In this document: in pieces, positions 1 to 7,648 of the stretch | Position numbering within the stretch: position 1 is the stretch's first letter | Layout: each line of letters opens with the position of its first letter | Translations under genes and position numbers: made by a program | The notes under the pieces: generated by a model | Database searches by the model: none | The model's input: the letters and a program-made list of their open reading frames with translations, nothing else | What the model was told of the DNA's origin: nothing | Source: Ilumatobacter sp. | GTDB taxonomy: Bacteria; Actinomycetota; Acidimicrobiia; Acidimicrobiales; Ilumatobacteraceae | Reading direction: 5' to 3' | Length of the DNA: 46,223 nt | Assembly: GCA_020439405.1 (NCBI GenBank) | Contig: JAGQSS010000005.1 | Span: 1-46,223 of the forward strand

Positions 1-2340
1 GTGTCCGTGGAACCGAACCGCGCCGCCGGCGAGCCGAGCCGCGTGTTACAGCGTCTGAGCGCGCGCTTCGAGGCATCGGCCTCGTGGTGGGCCCTCGGCA
101 TGTTCGGTGCGCTGATCGGATTGCACGCCACGGGTGTCGCCGGTCCGATCGCCTACCCACTCGTCATCCTCGGCGGCATCTGCTGCGGCGTCGTCGGACT
201 TCGACGCAATCGTCCCGATCCTGCGTGGCCGTGGTGGATCCTCATCGGCATCGCATTCCTGTGGGCCGCCGCGGGGATCCTCCGCGAGGCGACCGACGCC
301 ACCGGCGATCTCACCGACGGGCGGTCGCTGCTGCCCGACCTCTTCGCGCTCCCCGGCTACCTCGCATTCGGCGTCGCCCTCGTGGGCCTGCTCCGGACGC
401 GGACTGCGACCGCCGATCGCGACGTCGTGCTCGACGGCGTGATGCTCGCCGTCGGCGCCTCGTTGGCGGTGCACGAACTGCTGGTCGCTCCGACGTTCGA
501 CATCCAGGACGGCTGGATCATGGCCCAGCTCGCCGTCGTCGTCTACCCGGTCGCTGCGATGTGTCTGTTGTTGATCGCGGCTCGGCTCGCGTTCAGCGGT
601 GGGGAGCGCACACCTGCGTTCGTGCTCCTGCTCATCGGAACGTCGTCACTGCTGGTCGGCGACATCGTGTTCGCACTCGGGGAGGTCGGCCATCTCGCCG
701 GCGCGTCGGAGAACCTCTTGGAGGTGCCCTACCTGCTGGTGCCCGCGTGCATCAGCTCGGCGCTGCTGCACCCCTCCTCGGCGTCGTTCGCCCCTCCGGA
801 CGGCGAGACGCCGAGCGATCTGTCGATGGCGCGGCGGTGGGTGGTCGGCGTCTCGGTGCTCGCACCGGCCGTCATCCTGCTGAGCGACGGGATCACGGTC
901 GATCGTCTGATCGCGGTCGCCTTGTGCGTCACCCTCGCTGCGACCGCGGTCGCACGCATCGTCGATCTGATGCGCTCGCAGGCCGAGCACCAGCACCAGC
1001 TCACCCACCGGGCGACGCACGACGAGCTGACCGGTCTCCCCGGCCGTCACCTCTTGTCGCGCCGAGCCGACGAACTCTTACGCACGCCCGGTCGCGCTGC
1101 GGCGATGATGTTCCTCGACCTCGACCGCTTCAAGCTCGTGAACGACTCCATGGGTCACGCAGCCGGCGACGAACTGCTCGTCCAGGCCGCAGAGCGCCTC
1201 CGCCGCGTCGCCCCACCGCCGATCATGGTCGGGCGCGTGTCGGGTGACGAGTTCCTCGTCCTGGTCCCCGATACGAACACCGCCGGCGCACTGTCACTCG
1301 CCGAGCGCCTGCGCCAGGTGATGAGCGAGCGTTTCGTGTTGAGCGACGGCGTGGCGGTGTTCGCGTCGGCGTCGATCGGCATCGCCATCGCTCGCGCCGA
1401 CGAGGGCACCGACGCGACCACGATGATCCGGGAAGCCGACGCGGCGATGTACCGCTCGAAGGAGACCGGACGCGACGCAATCACCGTGTTCGACGCATCG
1501 ATGCGGGAGCGGATCGAACGTCGGGTCGACATCGAACGCACGCTCAGAGGGGCGATCGAACGCGGCGAGATCGGCGTGGCGTATCAGCCCGTGGTCGCCT
1601 GGCCCGAGGGCCACGTCCTCGGGGTCGAGGCACTCGCACGCTGGACGAAGGGTGAGGAGCGAGTCGCCCCCACGGAGTTCATCGACGTGGCGGAGGAGTC
1701 AGGACTGATCGTGCCGCTCGGCGCGTTCATCCTCGACGAGGCGCTCCGTCAGGTGGCCTGGATGCGCAAGAACATCCCATCGGCGAAGGACTTGTATGCG
1801 TCGGTGAACGTGTCGCCGCGCCAACTGCAGGCCGGCGACTTCGCGGACGTCGTTGCCGAGACCCTGCACCGGCACCACCTCCCCGGTGGCGCACTGTTCC
1901 TCGAGATCACCGAGAGCGTGATGATGGGCGACACGATGGCGGCGTCGGCCGCGATGACCGCGCTCACGTCGCTCGACGTGCGACTCTCGGTGGACGACTT
2001 CGGCACCGGGTTCTCGTCGCTGTCGTATCTCAAACGCTTCCCCGTCGACGTCGTGAAGATCGATCGATCGTTCGTCTCCGGCCTCGCCCACGACGAGTCG
2101 GACGCGTCGCTCGTCGCCGCGATCGTCAAGATGGCGACGGCCCTCGGCCTGACCACCATCGCCGAGGGCGTCGAAACGCACGAGCAGGCCCGACGCCTGA
2201 TCGAGTTCGGCTGCACCAGGATGCAGGGCTACCTGTTCAGCGCTCCGGTCCCGATGGACGAACTGGTCGACACGGTGCAGGCGATCGATCGGCGGACGGT
2301 GCCGTCGGATCGCCGTCGACGGTGCGCGCCCGCTCGGTGA
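1..2340 (+). CDS. Membrane GGDEF-EAL cyclic-di-GMP signalling protein
   Basis: The protein (779 aa from a GTG at base 1; the true start could lie upstream of the window) would make and/or degrade the second messenger cyclic di-GMP. About nine hydrophobic segments fill residues 29-321 and form a membrane sensor module. The GGDEF domain follows from about residue 335, with FLDLDRFK and an SGDEF signature at 414-418 (first Gly replaced by Ser). The EAL domain follows, with EAL at 543-545, ITES, DDFGTG from 665 and EGVET, so the phosphodiesterase residues look intact. I see no RxxD inhibitory site five residues before SGDEF. The gene converges on the next one with a 4-base gap. Whether the cyclase half is active cannot be judged here; an EAL-dominant bifunctional enzyme is plausible. 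Confidence 0.93.
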   Translation: MSVEPNRAAGEPSRVLQRLSARFEASASWWALGMFGALIGLHATGVAGPIAYPLVILGGICCGVVGLRRNRPDPAWPWWILIGIAFLWAAAGILREATDATGDLTDGRSLLPDLFALPGYLAFGVALVGLLRTRTATADRDVVLDGVMLAVGASLAVHELLVAPTFDIQDGWIMAQLAVVVYPVAAMCLLLIAARLAFSGGERTPAFVLLLIGTSSLLVGDIVFALGEVGHLAGASENLLEVPYLLVPACISSALLHPSSASFAPPDGETPSDLSMARRWVVGVSVLAPAVILLSDGITVDRLIAVALCVTLAATAVARIVDLMRSQAEHQHQLTHRATHDELTGLPGRHLLSRRADELLRTPGRAAAMMFLDLDRFKLVNDSMGHAAGDELLVQAAERLRRVAPPPIMVGRVSGDEFLVLVPDTNTAGALSLAERLRQVMSERFVLSDGVAVFASASIGIAIARADEGTDATTMIREADAAMYRSKETGRDAITVFDASMRERIERRVDIERTLRGAIERGEIGVAYQPVVAWPEGHVLGVEALARWTKGEERVAPTEFIDVAEESGLIVPLGAFILDEALRQVAWMRKNIPSAKDLYASVNVSPRQLQAGDFADVVAETLHRHHLPGGALFLEITESVMMGDTMAASAAMTALTSLDVRLSVDDFGTGFSSLSYLKRFPVDVVKIDRSFVSGLAHDESDASLVAAIVKMATALGLTTIAEGVETHEQARRLIEFGCTRMQGYLFSAPVPMDELVDTVQAIDRRTVPSDRRRRCAPAR

Positions 2341-2344
2341 ACGT

Positions 2345-3064
2345 TCAGCGGCGAATGCCGCTGTCGGGCAGCGGGCGCGGCAACTCGGCCACGTAGTAGC
2401 TCTGACGATCGACGACCCCGACGGATGCCTCGGGGAACTGGTCGGCGATCCGCTGTGCGAGGGCATCGGCGTCGAACGCGAGGCGGTTGAAGTCGCAGAC
2501 GTCGAACGCCAACACACCGCCGACGCGGGCCGGCACCTGCCACATCTCGGTGTAGAGGCGGGTGAACAGGGTCCGACCCCGGTGCTCGGGCGCCACCATG
2601 ACCAAGATGCCGAAGTAGATCGCATCGCGTTCGGCATGGTCGGGATACTTGGCGTGGAGGAACGCCGGCGAGATCTGGGGGACATCGTCGAGCGAGTTCG
2701 TGACGAGGCCCAGCCCCACCGGCCGACCGTTCTCCCGACCGACGATCTTCAGGATGCGAGGATTCGCCAGCTCGGCGAGCACCTCGTCCCTCGTGAAGAC
2801 GTGCTGCAGCATCGCCAGTTCGGCGAGAGGCTCGAAGTTGGCGCGATACGCCTCCCAGAGCAGTTCGGCATCGTGGCCGTCGACGACCTGCTCGTGGGTG
2901 ATGACGACGGCATGGCGACGGTCGCCCGACGCCATGAGCCGTTCGGGTGGCGGTTGCGGCACCTCGGTCGGCGACGGCGGCGCGAACGAGGCGCGCGGCC
3001 TCCGGGTGGTGGGGTCGGAGCGGTGGCCAACCCGTGACGTCGTCGGCAACGGCTCATCCCTCAT
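2345..3064 (-). CDS. GNAT-like N-acetyltransferase family protein (putative)
   Basis: A 239 aa protein with the outline of a GNAT acyltransferase. The stretch ILKIVGRENGRPVGLGLV resembles the beta-strand pair that precedes the acetyl-CoA site, and GILVMVAPEHRGRTLFTRL resembles the pyrophosphate-binding segment, although the usual R/QxxGxG/A is degenerate (HRGRTL). The substrate is unknown. The frame stays open to 3112, but the ATG at 3064 is preferred because TACGCT lies 8 bases upstream of it, as in other probable leaderless genes here. It lies downstream of, and in the same direction as, the PlsC-like and patatin-like genes, with a 76-base gap. The family call is tentative. Confidence 0.6.
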   Translation of the reverse strand: MRDEPLPTTSRVGHRSDPTTRRPRASFAPPSPTEVPQPPPERLMASGDRRHAVVITHEQVVDGHDAELLWEAYRANFEPLAELAMLQHVFTRDEVLAELANPRILKIVGRENGRPVGLGLVTNSLDDVPQISPAFLHAKYPDHAERDAIYFGILVMVAPEHRGRTLFTRLYTEMWQVPARVGGVLAFDVCDFNRLAFDADALAQRIADQFPEASVGVVDRQSYYVAELPRPLPDSGIRR

Positions 3065-3072
3065 GTCACACG

Positions 3073-3078
3073 AGCGTA
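3073..3078 (-). promoter_or_regulatory. Predicted -10 box (TACGCT) for the GNAT-like gene
   Basis: TACGCT on the minus strand fits TAnnnT and sits 8 bases before the ATG at 3064, which supports that start over the upstream open frame. No clear -35 box was recognised. Confidence 0.4.
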
Positions 3079-3140
3079 GTTTGGCCACCACCCCAGGTGG
3101 CCGATACCTCACTCGTTGAGTATTTCTGTCGCCCGCTTGT

Positions 3141-4175
3141 TCACGTCTTCATCGGAGGACGGCCGTCGATCCAGCGGTCGATCTGTTCCCAGGCCGACCA
3201 CATCATCTCGACGCGGTCGTCCGCCGCTGCCGGCAGTTGGTCGGGTTCGACGGCGACGAACACCATGTCGAGCACCTTGTGATCGGGGATCGATCGCCAG
3301 AGGTCGCGTGGCTCGGTGATGTCGTCGAGGCCGGTGTGTGCCACGAACACGGGCACCGACGCCGGACACCCCGCCAGCGCGGCGAGCGCGCCGTTCGTCC
3401 GTGGCGGTAGGACGTGACGGAGCCCACGCGCCCGCTCGGCCTCGGCGGTGCGACCTTCCCGCTCGTAGAACGCGATCGCCCGTTCACGGCGATGCTCGGT
3501 GAAGTTGCCGCCCTCGGGGAAGATCACGAACGCATCGCGCTCCCCCATGCCCGACGACAGCTCACGGAGATGGTCGAGCACCACCTCGCGATCTGCGCCG
3601 TGGCGGACGAAGTGGGTGGGGATGCGGTGGAGCAGGATGTCGAACGCCGGGTCCCACTGCAGCGTCTCTTTCAGCACGATGCGCGGGTGCCGATCGAACT
3701 CGGCCATCAGTTCGTGCATCAACAGGATCGAGTCGGCAGGCCCGGCGTGCCGACTCATCACCACCATCGGGCGTGCGTCGAGCTCCGACGGTTCGGCCGG
3801 CCGCCGACCGTCGGCGTCGCGGACGAAGCCGTTGGTGACGATCTCGAGGCTGAACAGCCGACAGCCGCCTCCGACGAGCACGCGGAGCGCCCAACCGAGC
3901 AGGCGGTAGTGCTGGCGCATCGACCACGGCGATCGGAGCCGCAGACCGAATCCGGTCGCCACCCACAGACCGAAGGCGCCGAGGATGATCCCCACCTCGA
4001 CGAAGGCGTACACGGTGGCCAGACCGAGCGCACGCACGGCACGCCACGAACCGGGCAACCGGTACGACACGACGAACGCGACGATCAGCAGCACCGGCAC
4101 CGACGCGACGTAGAACCAGACGAGGAGCAACGGCAGCGGCCAGATGACGAACCGTCGGATCCAGCGCGGTGGCAT
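3141..4175 (-). CDS. PlsC-like 1-acyl-glycerol-3-phosphate acyltransferase
   Basis: A 344 aa membrane-anchored acyltransferase that probably transfers a fatty acyl chain to a (lyso)phospholipid or related acceptor on the inner face of the membrane. Hydrophobic segments lie at about 10-37 and 52-75. The family's HX4D catalytic motif is present as His143 to Asp148 (HAGPAD), and the FPEG substrate-binding motif is at 219-222. Its ATG at 4175 shares one base with the stop of the patatin-like gene (TGATG), so the two are almost certainly translated together. This pairs an acyl-adding with an acyl-removing enzyme, which suggests membrane lipid remodelling. The acceptor cannot be told from sequence. 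Confidence 0.87.
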   Translation of the reverse strand: MPPRWIRRFVIWPLPLLLVWFYVASVPVLLIVAFVVSYRLPGSWRAVRALGLATVYAFVEVGIILGAFGLWVATGFGLRLRSPWSMRQHYRLLGWALRVLVGGGCRLFSLEIVTNGFVRDADGRRPAEPSELDARPMVVMSRHAGPADSILLMHELMAEFDRHPRIVLKETLQWDPAFDILLHRIPTHFVRHGADREVVLDHLRELSSGMGERDAFVIFPEGGNFTEHRRERAIAFYEREGRTAEAERARGLRHVLPPRTNGALAALAGCPASVPVFVAHTGLDDITEPRDLWRSIPDHKVLDMVFVAVEPDQLPAAADDRVEMMWSAWEQIDRWIDGRPPMKT

Positions 4176-5005
4176 CAGGTCGCGATCCCGTGCTCGCGCA
4201 GGTACGACGCGGTCGCCGCGTGCGACTGTCCGATCAGCCGCTCGGCGTCACCGAGGTCGCGGTACTGCTTCAGGTCGTCGAAGTCCTTCGGCGCACCCGT
4301 CGGCAGCACCGACACGCGCACATGGTCGGGGGCTGCGGCAAGCGCCTCGAGGAAGCGGTAGCGACGCGAGATCTCGAAGGCGACGAGCGCGACTTCCCAC
4401 GGCTGTGCCGGCGTCCGCAGCGGCTGCTCGACGCGCCCGACCTGCAGGACGTAGATGTCGGTCGCACCCAGTTCGATCGCCCGGTCGAGCGGGATCGACG
4501 CGACGAGCCCGCCGTCGAGGAAGTGCTCGCCGTCGATCTCGACCGGCGGCAGCAGGCCGGGCACCGCCGCCGATGCCAGCACGGCATCGACGATCGGTCC
4601 GCGATCGAAGTAGCGCGCCCGCGCTCCCTCGATCGACGAGGCGACGCACTCGAACGCGATCGAGAGGTCTTCGATCCGCTCGACGTCGAGGGCCTCGGTG
4701 AGCAGCTCCCGCAGCCGGTCGTTGCTGTAGACGTGGGTGCGCGACCTCGCGAGCGTCCGGATGCTGTTGAAGAACGACCCGCCGAAGACGTCGGCGCGGC
4801 GCAACGACGACCACAACTCGCGCATCCGCTCGACCTGGTCGAGGCTCGGGTCGGCGGCGAGCATGGCGCCGTTGACGGCGCCGATCGACGTCCCGATGAT
4901 GACGTCCGGGAGGATCTCGGCCTCGAGCAGGGCCTGCAGCATCCCGACCTCGTGGGCCCCGAGCAGCCCACCACCACCGAGCACGAACGCGACACGATCC
5001 GACAC
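4175..5005 (-). CDS. Patatin-like phospholipase (RssA/NTE type)
   Basis: A 276 aa serine acyl hydrolase of the patatin family, expected to release fatty acids from phospholipids or lysophospholipids. The glycine-rich oxyanion loop (VLGGGGLLGAHEVG) is at residues 8-21, the nucleophile elbow GTSIG at 38-42 (Ser40) and the catalytic DGG at 165-167, so the Ser-Asp dyad is complete. It starts with GTG 24 bases after the GH32 gene and overlaps the PlsC-like gene by one base at its end. There is no signal peptide or membrane segment, so it is probably cytoplasmic or peripheral. The family call is firm; the substrate is unknown. Confidence 0.9.
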   Translation of the reverse strand: MSDRVAFVLGGGGLLGAHEVGMLQALLEAEILPDVIIGTSIGAVNGAMLAADPSLDQVERMRELWSSLRRADVFGGSFFNSIRTLARSRTHVYSNDRLRELLTEALDVERIEDLSIAFECVASSIEGARARYFDRGPIVDAVLASAAVPGLLPPVEIDGEHFLDGGLVASIPLDRAIELGATDIYVLQVGRVEQPLRTPAQPWEVALVAFEISRRYRFLEALAAAPDHVRVSVLPTGAPKDFDDLKQYRDLGDAERLIGQSHAATASYLREHGIAT

Positions 5006-5029
5006 GCCGATCAGTGTCGCGCGACGCAG

Positions 5030-6472
5030 TCAGCGCACCAAGGAGTCGAGCCGGATGCGGGACGCCGACGGTCGCGGCCGATCGTGGCTGCTCACGGTGA
5101 TCGTCCGCGGCCCCGGAGGCGGAAAGCACAGTTCGGTGAACACCACCGAACCACGGTCGGCGAACACCTCGACCGAGGATCGGTCGACGACGATGTCGAG
5201 GTCGACGTCGCGGTCGACGTCGCGGACGACCGGCGTCGACAACGACGCCGTGTGGACGCCCGTGAAGCGATCGTTCGGCCGCTCCCCCGATCGCGAACGG
5301 TCGACGGTGAGGGTCGCCGCGTGGCGGTCGTACGACACGACGACCTCGGCCGGCCCGAAGCCGAGCCGGATCGAGAGGTCGGCGCCAACGGCAACGAGTC
5401 GCAACCGATACGCGTCGGGCACCTCGAGGGTCGCTCCGTCGGCGACCAGGTCGGCACCTCCGACGACGGGGGCCGCTCGGTCGACCGTGTCGCTCGGCCG
5501 CTGGACCAGGACATGACGGCCCTCGCGCTCGACCAGCGCGATGCGTCGAGGCAGCGTCATCGCCCCACGCCACGGAGCGGTCGGCGTGTCGTGCGCGTAG
5601 TCCCAGTTGCTCATCCAGGCGATCCACGTCCGCTCCGCCGTACTCGACTCGCCGGCGAACGGTAGCGCCCCGTAGAAGTCGGCGCCCCGGTCGACCCAGA
5701 GCGGAGCGTCGGTCGGGTGCTCCGGCACGAAGGCGCTCCCATCGAAATCACCGATGAAGTACTGCCCACCGGAACCGCCCGACACATGGCCCGGGTTGTG
5801 GTCGACCTTCAACACCCAGCGACGGCCGACGGCACGACCATCGTGGTCGAGCACCGGCACCTCGAACAGGGCCGGACACTCCCAGATGCCACCGGTCGCG
5901 CCTACAGGTCCGAACCGCGAGCACTCCTCCCACGACACGAGGTCGACCGAACCGAACACGACCAACTGGTGACGGTCCGGGAGCGACACGACCATGACCC
6001 AGCGCCCGGTTGGATCGTGACGGAACACGTTCGGGTCGCGGAAGTCGACGAGGTCGAGGTCGATCACCGGGTTCGTGGCGAAGGGTCGGAACGTGAGACC
6101 GCCGTCGCGACTGATCGCGACGCGCTGGTCCTGCCGCACGCGCCGAGGGTCTGCGTCGGGTCGGTGCCCGGTGTAGAAGGCAGCGACGACGCCATCGTCG
6201 GTGATGGCAGTGCTGCCGGAGAAGATCATGTGGTCGGGCGCGGCAGGGATCGCGACCGGGAGTTCGTCCCAGTTCAGCAGGTCGTCGGAGACCGCATGTC
6301 CCCAGGAGATGTCGCCCCAGTCGGACCCGTTCGGGTTGTGCTGGAAGTACAGGTGGGCTCGGCCGTCGAGGATGATCGGACCGTTCGGATCGTTGATCCA
6401 GTGCTGCCGCGCGGTGAAGTGGACGATGGGACGGTGACGATCATCGGGCGGATCAGCGACGGGCTCGACCAT
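5030..6472 (-). CDS. Glycoside hydrolase family 32 (sucrose/fructan beta-fructosidase)
   Basis: A 480 aa beta-fructosidase that hydrolyses sucrose, sucrose 6-phosphate, raffinose or fructans. The five-bladed catalytic domain carries WINDPNG at residues 25-31 (nucleophile Asp28), RDP at 145-147 (transition-state Asp146) and the EC motif at 198-199 (acid/base Glu198). The C-terminal beta-sandwich runs from about 335. No signal peptide is present, so the sugar must be imported first. The gene is divergent from galK with only 39 bases between them, and sits next to alpha- and beta-galactosidase genes, which fits raffinose-family oligosaccharide use. Invertase, sucrose-6-phosphate hydrolase and levanase cannot be separated here. 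Confidence 0.93.
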   Translation of the reverse strand: MVEPVADPPDDRHRPIVHFTARQHWINDPNGPIILDGRAHLYFQHNPNGSDWGDISWGHAVSDDLLNWDELPVAIPAAPDHMIFSGSTAITDDGVVAAFYTGHRPDADPRRVRQDQRVAISRDGGLTFRPFATNPVIDLDLVDFRDPNVFRHDPTGRWVMVVSLPDRHQLVVFGSVDLVSWEECSRFGPVGATGGIWECPALFEVPVLDHDGRAVGRRWVLKVDHNPGHVSGGSGGQYFIGDFDGSAFVPEHPTDAPLWVDRGADFYGALPFAGESSTAERTWIAWMSNWDYAHDTPTAPWRGAMTLPRRIALVEREGRHVLVQRPSDTVDRAAPVVGGADLVADGATLEVPDAYRLRLVAVGADLSIRLGFGPAEVVVSYDRHAATLTVDRSRSGERPNDRFTGVHTASLSTPVVRDVDRDVDLDIVVDRSSVEVFADRGSVVFTELCFPPPGPRTITVSSHDRPRPSASRIRLDSLVR

Positions 6473-6481
6473 GACCCGAGC

Positions 6482-6504
6482 AACCTACCCGGTGTCCGTA
6501 GCCT
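6482..6504. promoter_or_regulatory. Divergent -10 boxes between the GH32 gene and galK
   Basis: In the 39-base gap, TAGGTT on the minus strand (6482-6487) lies 9 bases before the GH32 ATG, and TAGCCT on the plus strand (6499-6504) lies exactly 7 bases before the galK GTG. Both fit TAnnnT, and the spacing implies transcripts with almost no 5' leader. The boxes are 11 bases apart, so the two polymerases would compete or be co-regulated. Confidence 0.5.
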
Positions 6505-6511
6505 GCTGATC

Positions 6512-7648
6512 GTGACGACGTGGACCGCAGCGCAACGCGCCCATCGACGACACCGGAGCGCGTGGGGTGAGCCGGAGTTCGTCGCCCGGGCGCCCGGTCG
6601 CGTGAACCTCATCGGTGAGCACACCGACTACAACGACGGCTTCACGTTGCCGATGGCACTGCCCCTCGACACGGTCATCACGTTCGAATCGGTGGGCCGC
6701 CCGGACACCGGCACGGTCACGGTCGACTCGGCCGGGTTCGGCGAGATCGAGATCGTGCCGGGCGGCGACGTCCTGGGCTGGGCCACGCACCTCGGCGGCG
6801 TGATCGAGCTGATGGAGGAATCCGGCATCGCCTCCCGCGGGTGGCGCGCCTGCATCGACACAGATGTCCCGACGGGCGCCGGCCTGTCCTCGTCGGCCGC
6901 CCTCGAGGTGGCGGCGATCCGGGCCCTCCTCGAGCGGGCCGGCGTGGAGTGGCCGCCGATCGACGTCGCCCGGGTGGGCCAGCGGGTCGAGAACGAGGTC
7001 GTCGGACTCCGGAGCGGGATCATGGACCAGTTCATCTCGGCGGGAGCGATCCAGGGTCATGCGAGCCTGATGGACTGCCGCGCAATGACGCTGGACCCCA
7101 CGCCGATCCCTGGCAATGTCGTCGTCGCCGTGATGGACACCAGGACGCGCCGGGTCCTCGCTGAGGCGGCGTACGACGAACGACGAGCGTCGTGCGAGCG
7201 GGTCGCCGACGCGCTGGGCATCGCAGCGTTACGCGACGCCACACTCGACGACCTCGGGCAGGTGGCCGAAGCGACCGATCGACGACGGGCGCGCCACGTC
7301 GTCACCGAGAACGATCGTGTGGTCGCCCTCGCGGGACACCTCCGAGCCGGAGACGTCGTCGGAGCCGGCGCACGGATGAACGAGAGCCATGTCTCGCTGC
7401 GCGACGACTTCGAGGTGTCCGGACCCGGTCTCGATGCGATCGTCGACATCGCTCGACGTGCGCCCGGCTGCCTCGGCGCGCGGATGACCGGGGGCGGATT
7501 CGCCGGCTGTGCCGTTGCTCTCGTTCGTGCCGACGACGCCGATGCGTTCGTCGCCGATGTCGTCGGCCGCTACGACTACGACGGCCTGACGGCCGAGGTC
7601 TGGATCTGCGAACCCTCGGCCGGCGCGTCGGTCAGGCGATCAGGCTGA
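6512..7648 (+). CDS. galK: Galactokinase
   Basis: A 378 aa GHMP-family kinase that phosphorylates galactose to galactose 1-phosphate with ATP, the entry step of the Leloir pathway. The galactokinase signature GRVNLIGEHTDY is at residues 29-40, the ATP-binding PTGAGLSSSAA at 120-130, the catalytic-base aspartate is Asp172 in RSGIMDQF, and the third GHMP motif MTGGGFAGCAV is near the C-terminus. The frame is open far upstream, but that part is antisense to the GH32 gene. The GTG at 6512 gives the usual family length and sits 7 bases after a TAGCCT box. Its 3' end overlaps the convergent beta-galactosidase gene by 17 bases. Confidence 0.96.
   Translation: MTTWTAAQRAHRRHRSAWGEPEFVARAPGRVNLIGEHTDYNDGFTLPMALPLDTVITFESVGRPDTGTVTVDSAGFGEIEIVPGGDVLGWATHLGGVIELMEESGIASRGWRACIDTDVPTGAGLSSSAALEVAAIRALLERAGVEWPPIDVARVGQRVENEVVGLRSGIMDQFISAGAIQGHASLMDCRAMTLDPTPIPGNVVVAVMDTRTRRVLAEAAYDERRASCERVADALGIAALRDATLDDLGQVAEATDRRRARHVVTENDRVVALAGHLRAGDVVGAGARMNESHVSLRDDFEVSGPGLDAIVDIARRAPGCLGARMTGGGFAGCAVALVRADDADAFVADVVGRYDYDGLTAEVWICEPSAGASVRRSG

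Noticed and set aside
5717-6511. N-terminal extension of galactokinase by 265 codons
   Set aside because: It is antisense to the GH32 gene and unlike any galactokinase; the GTG at 6512 gives normal length.
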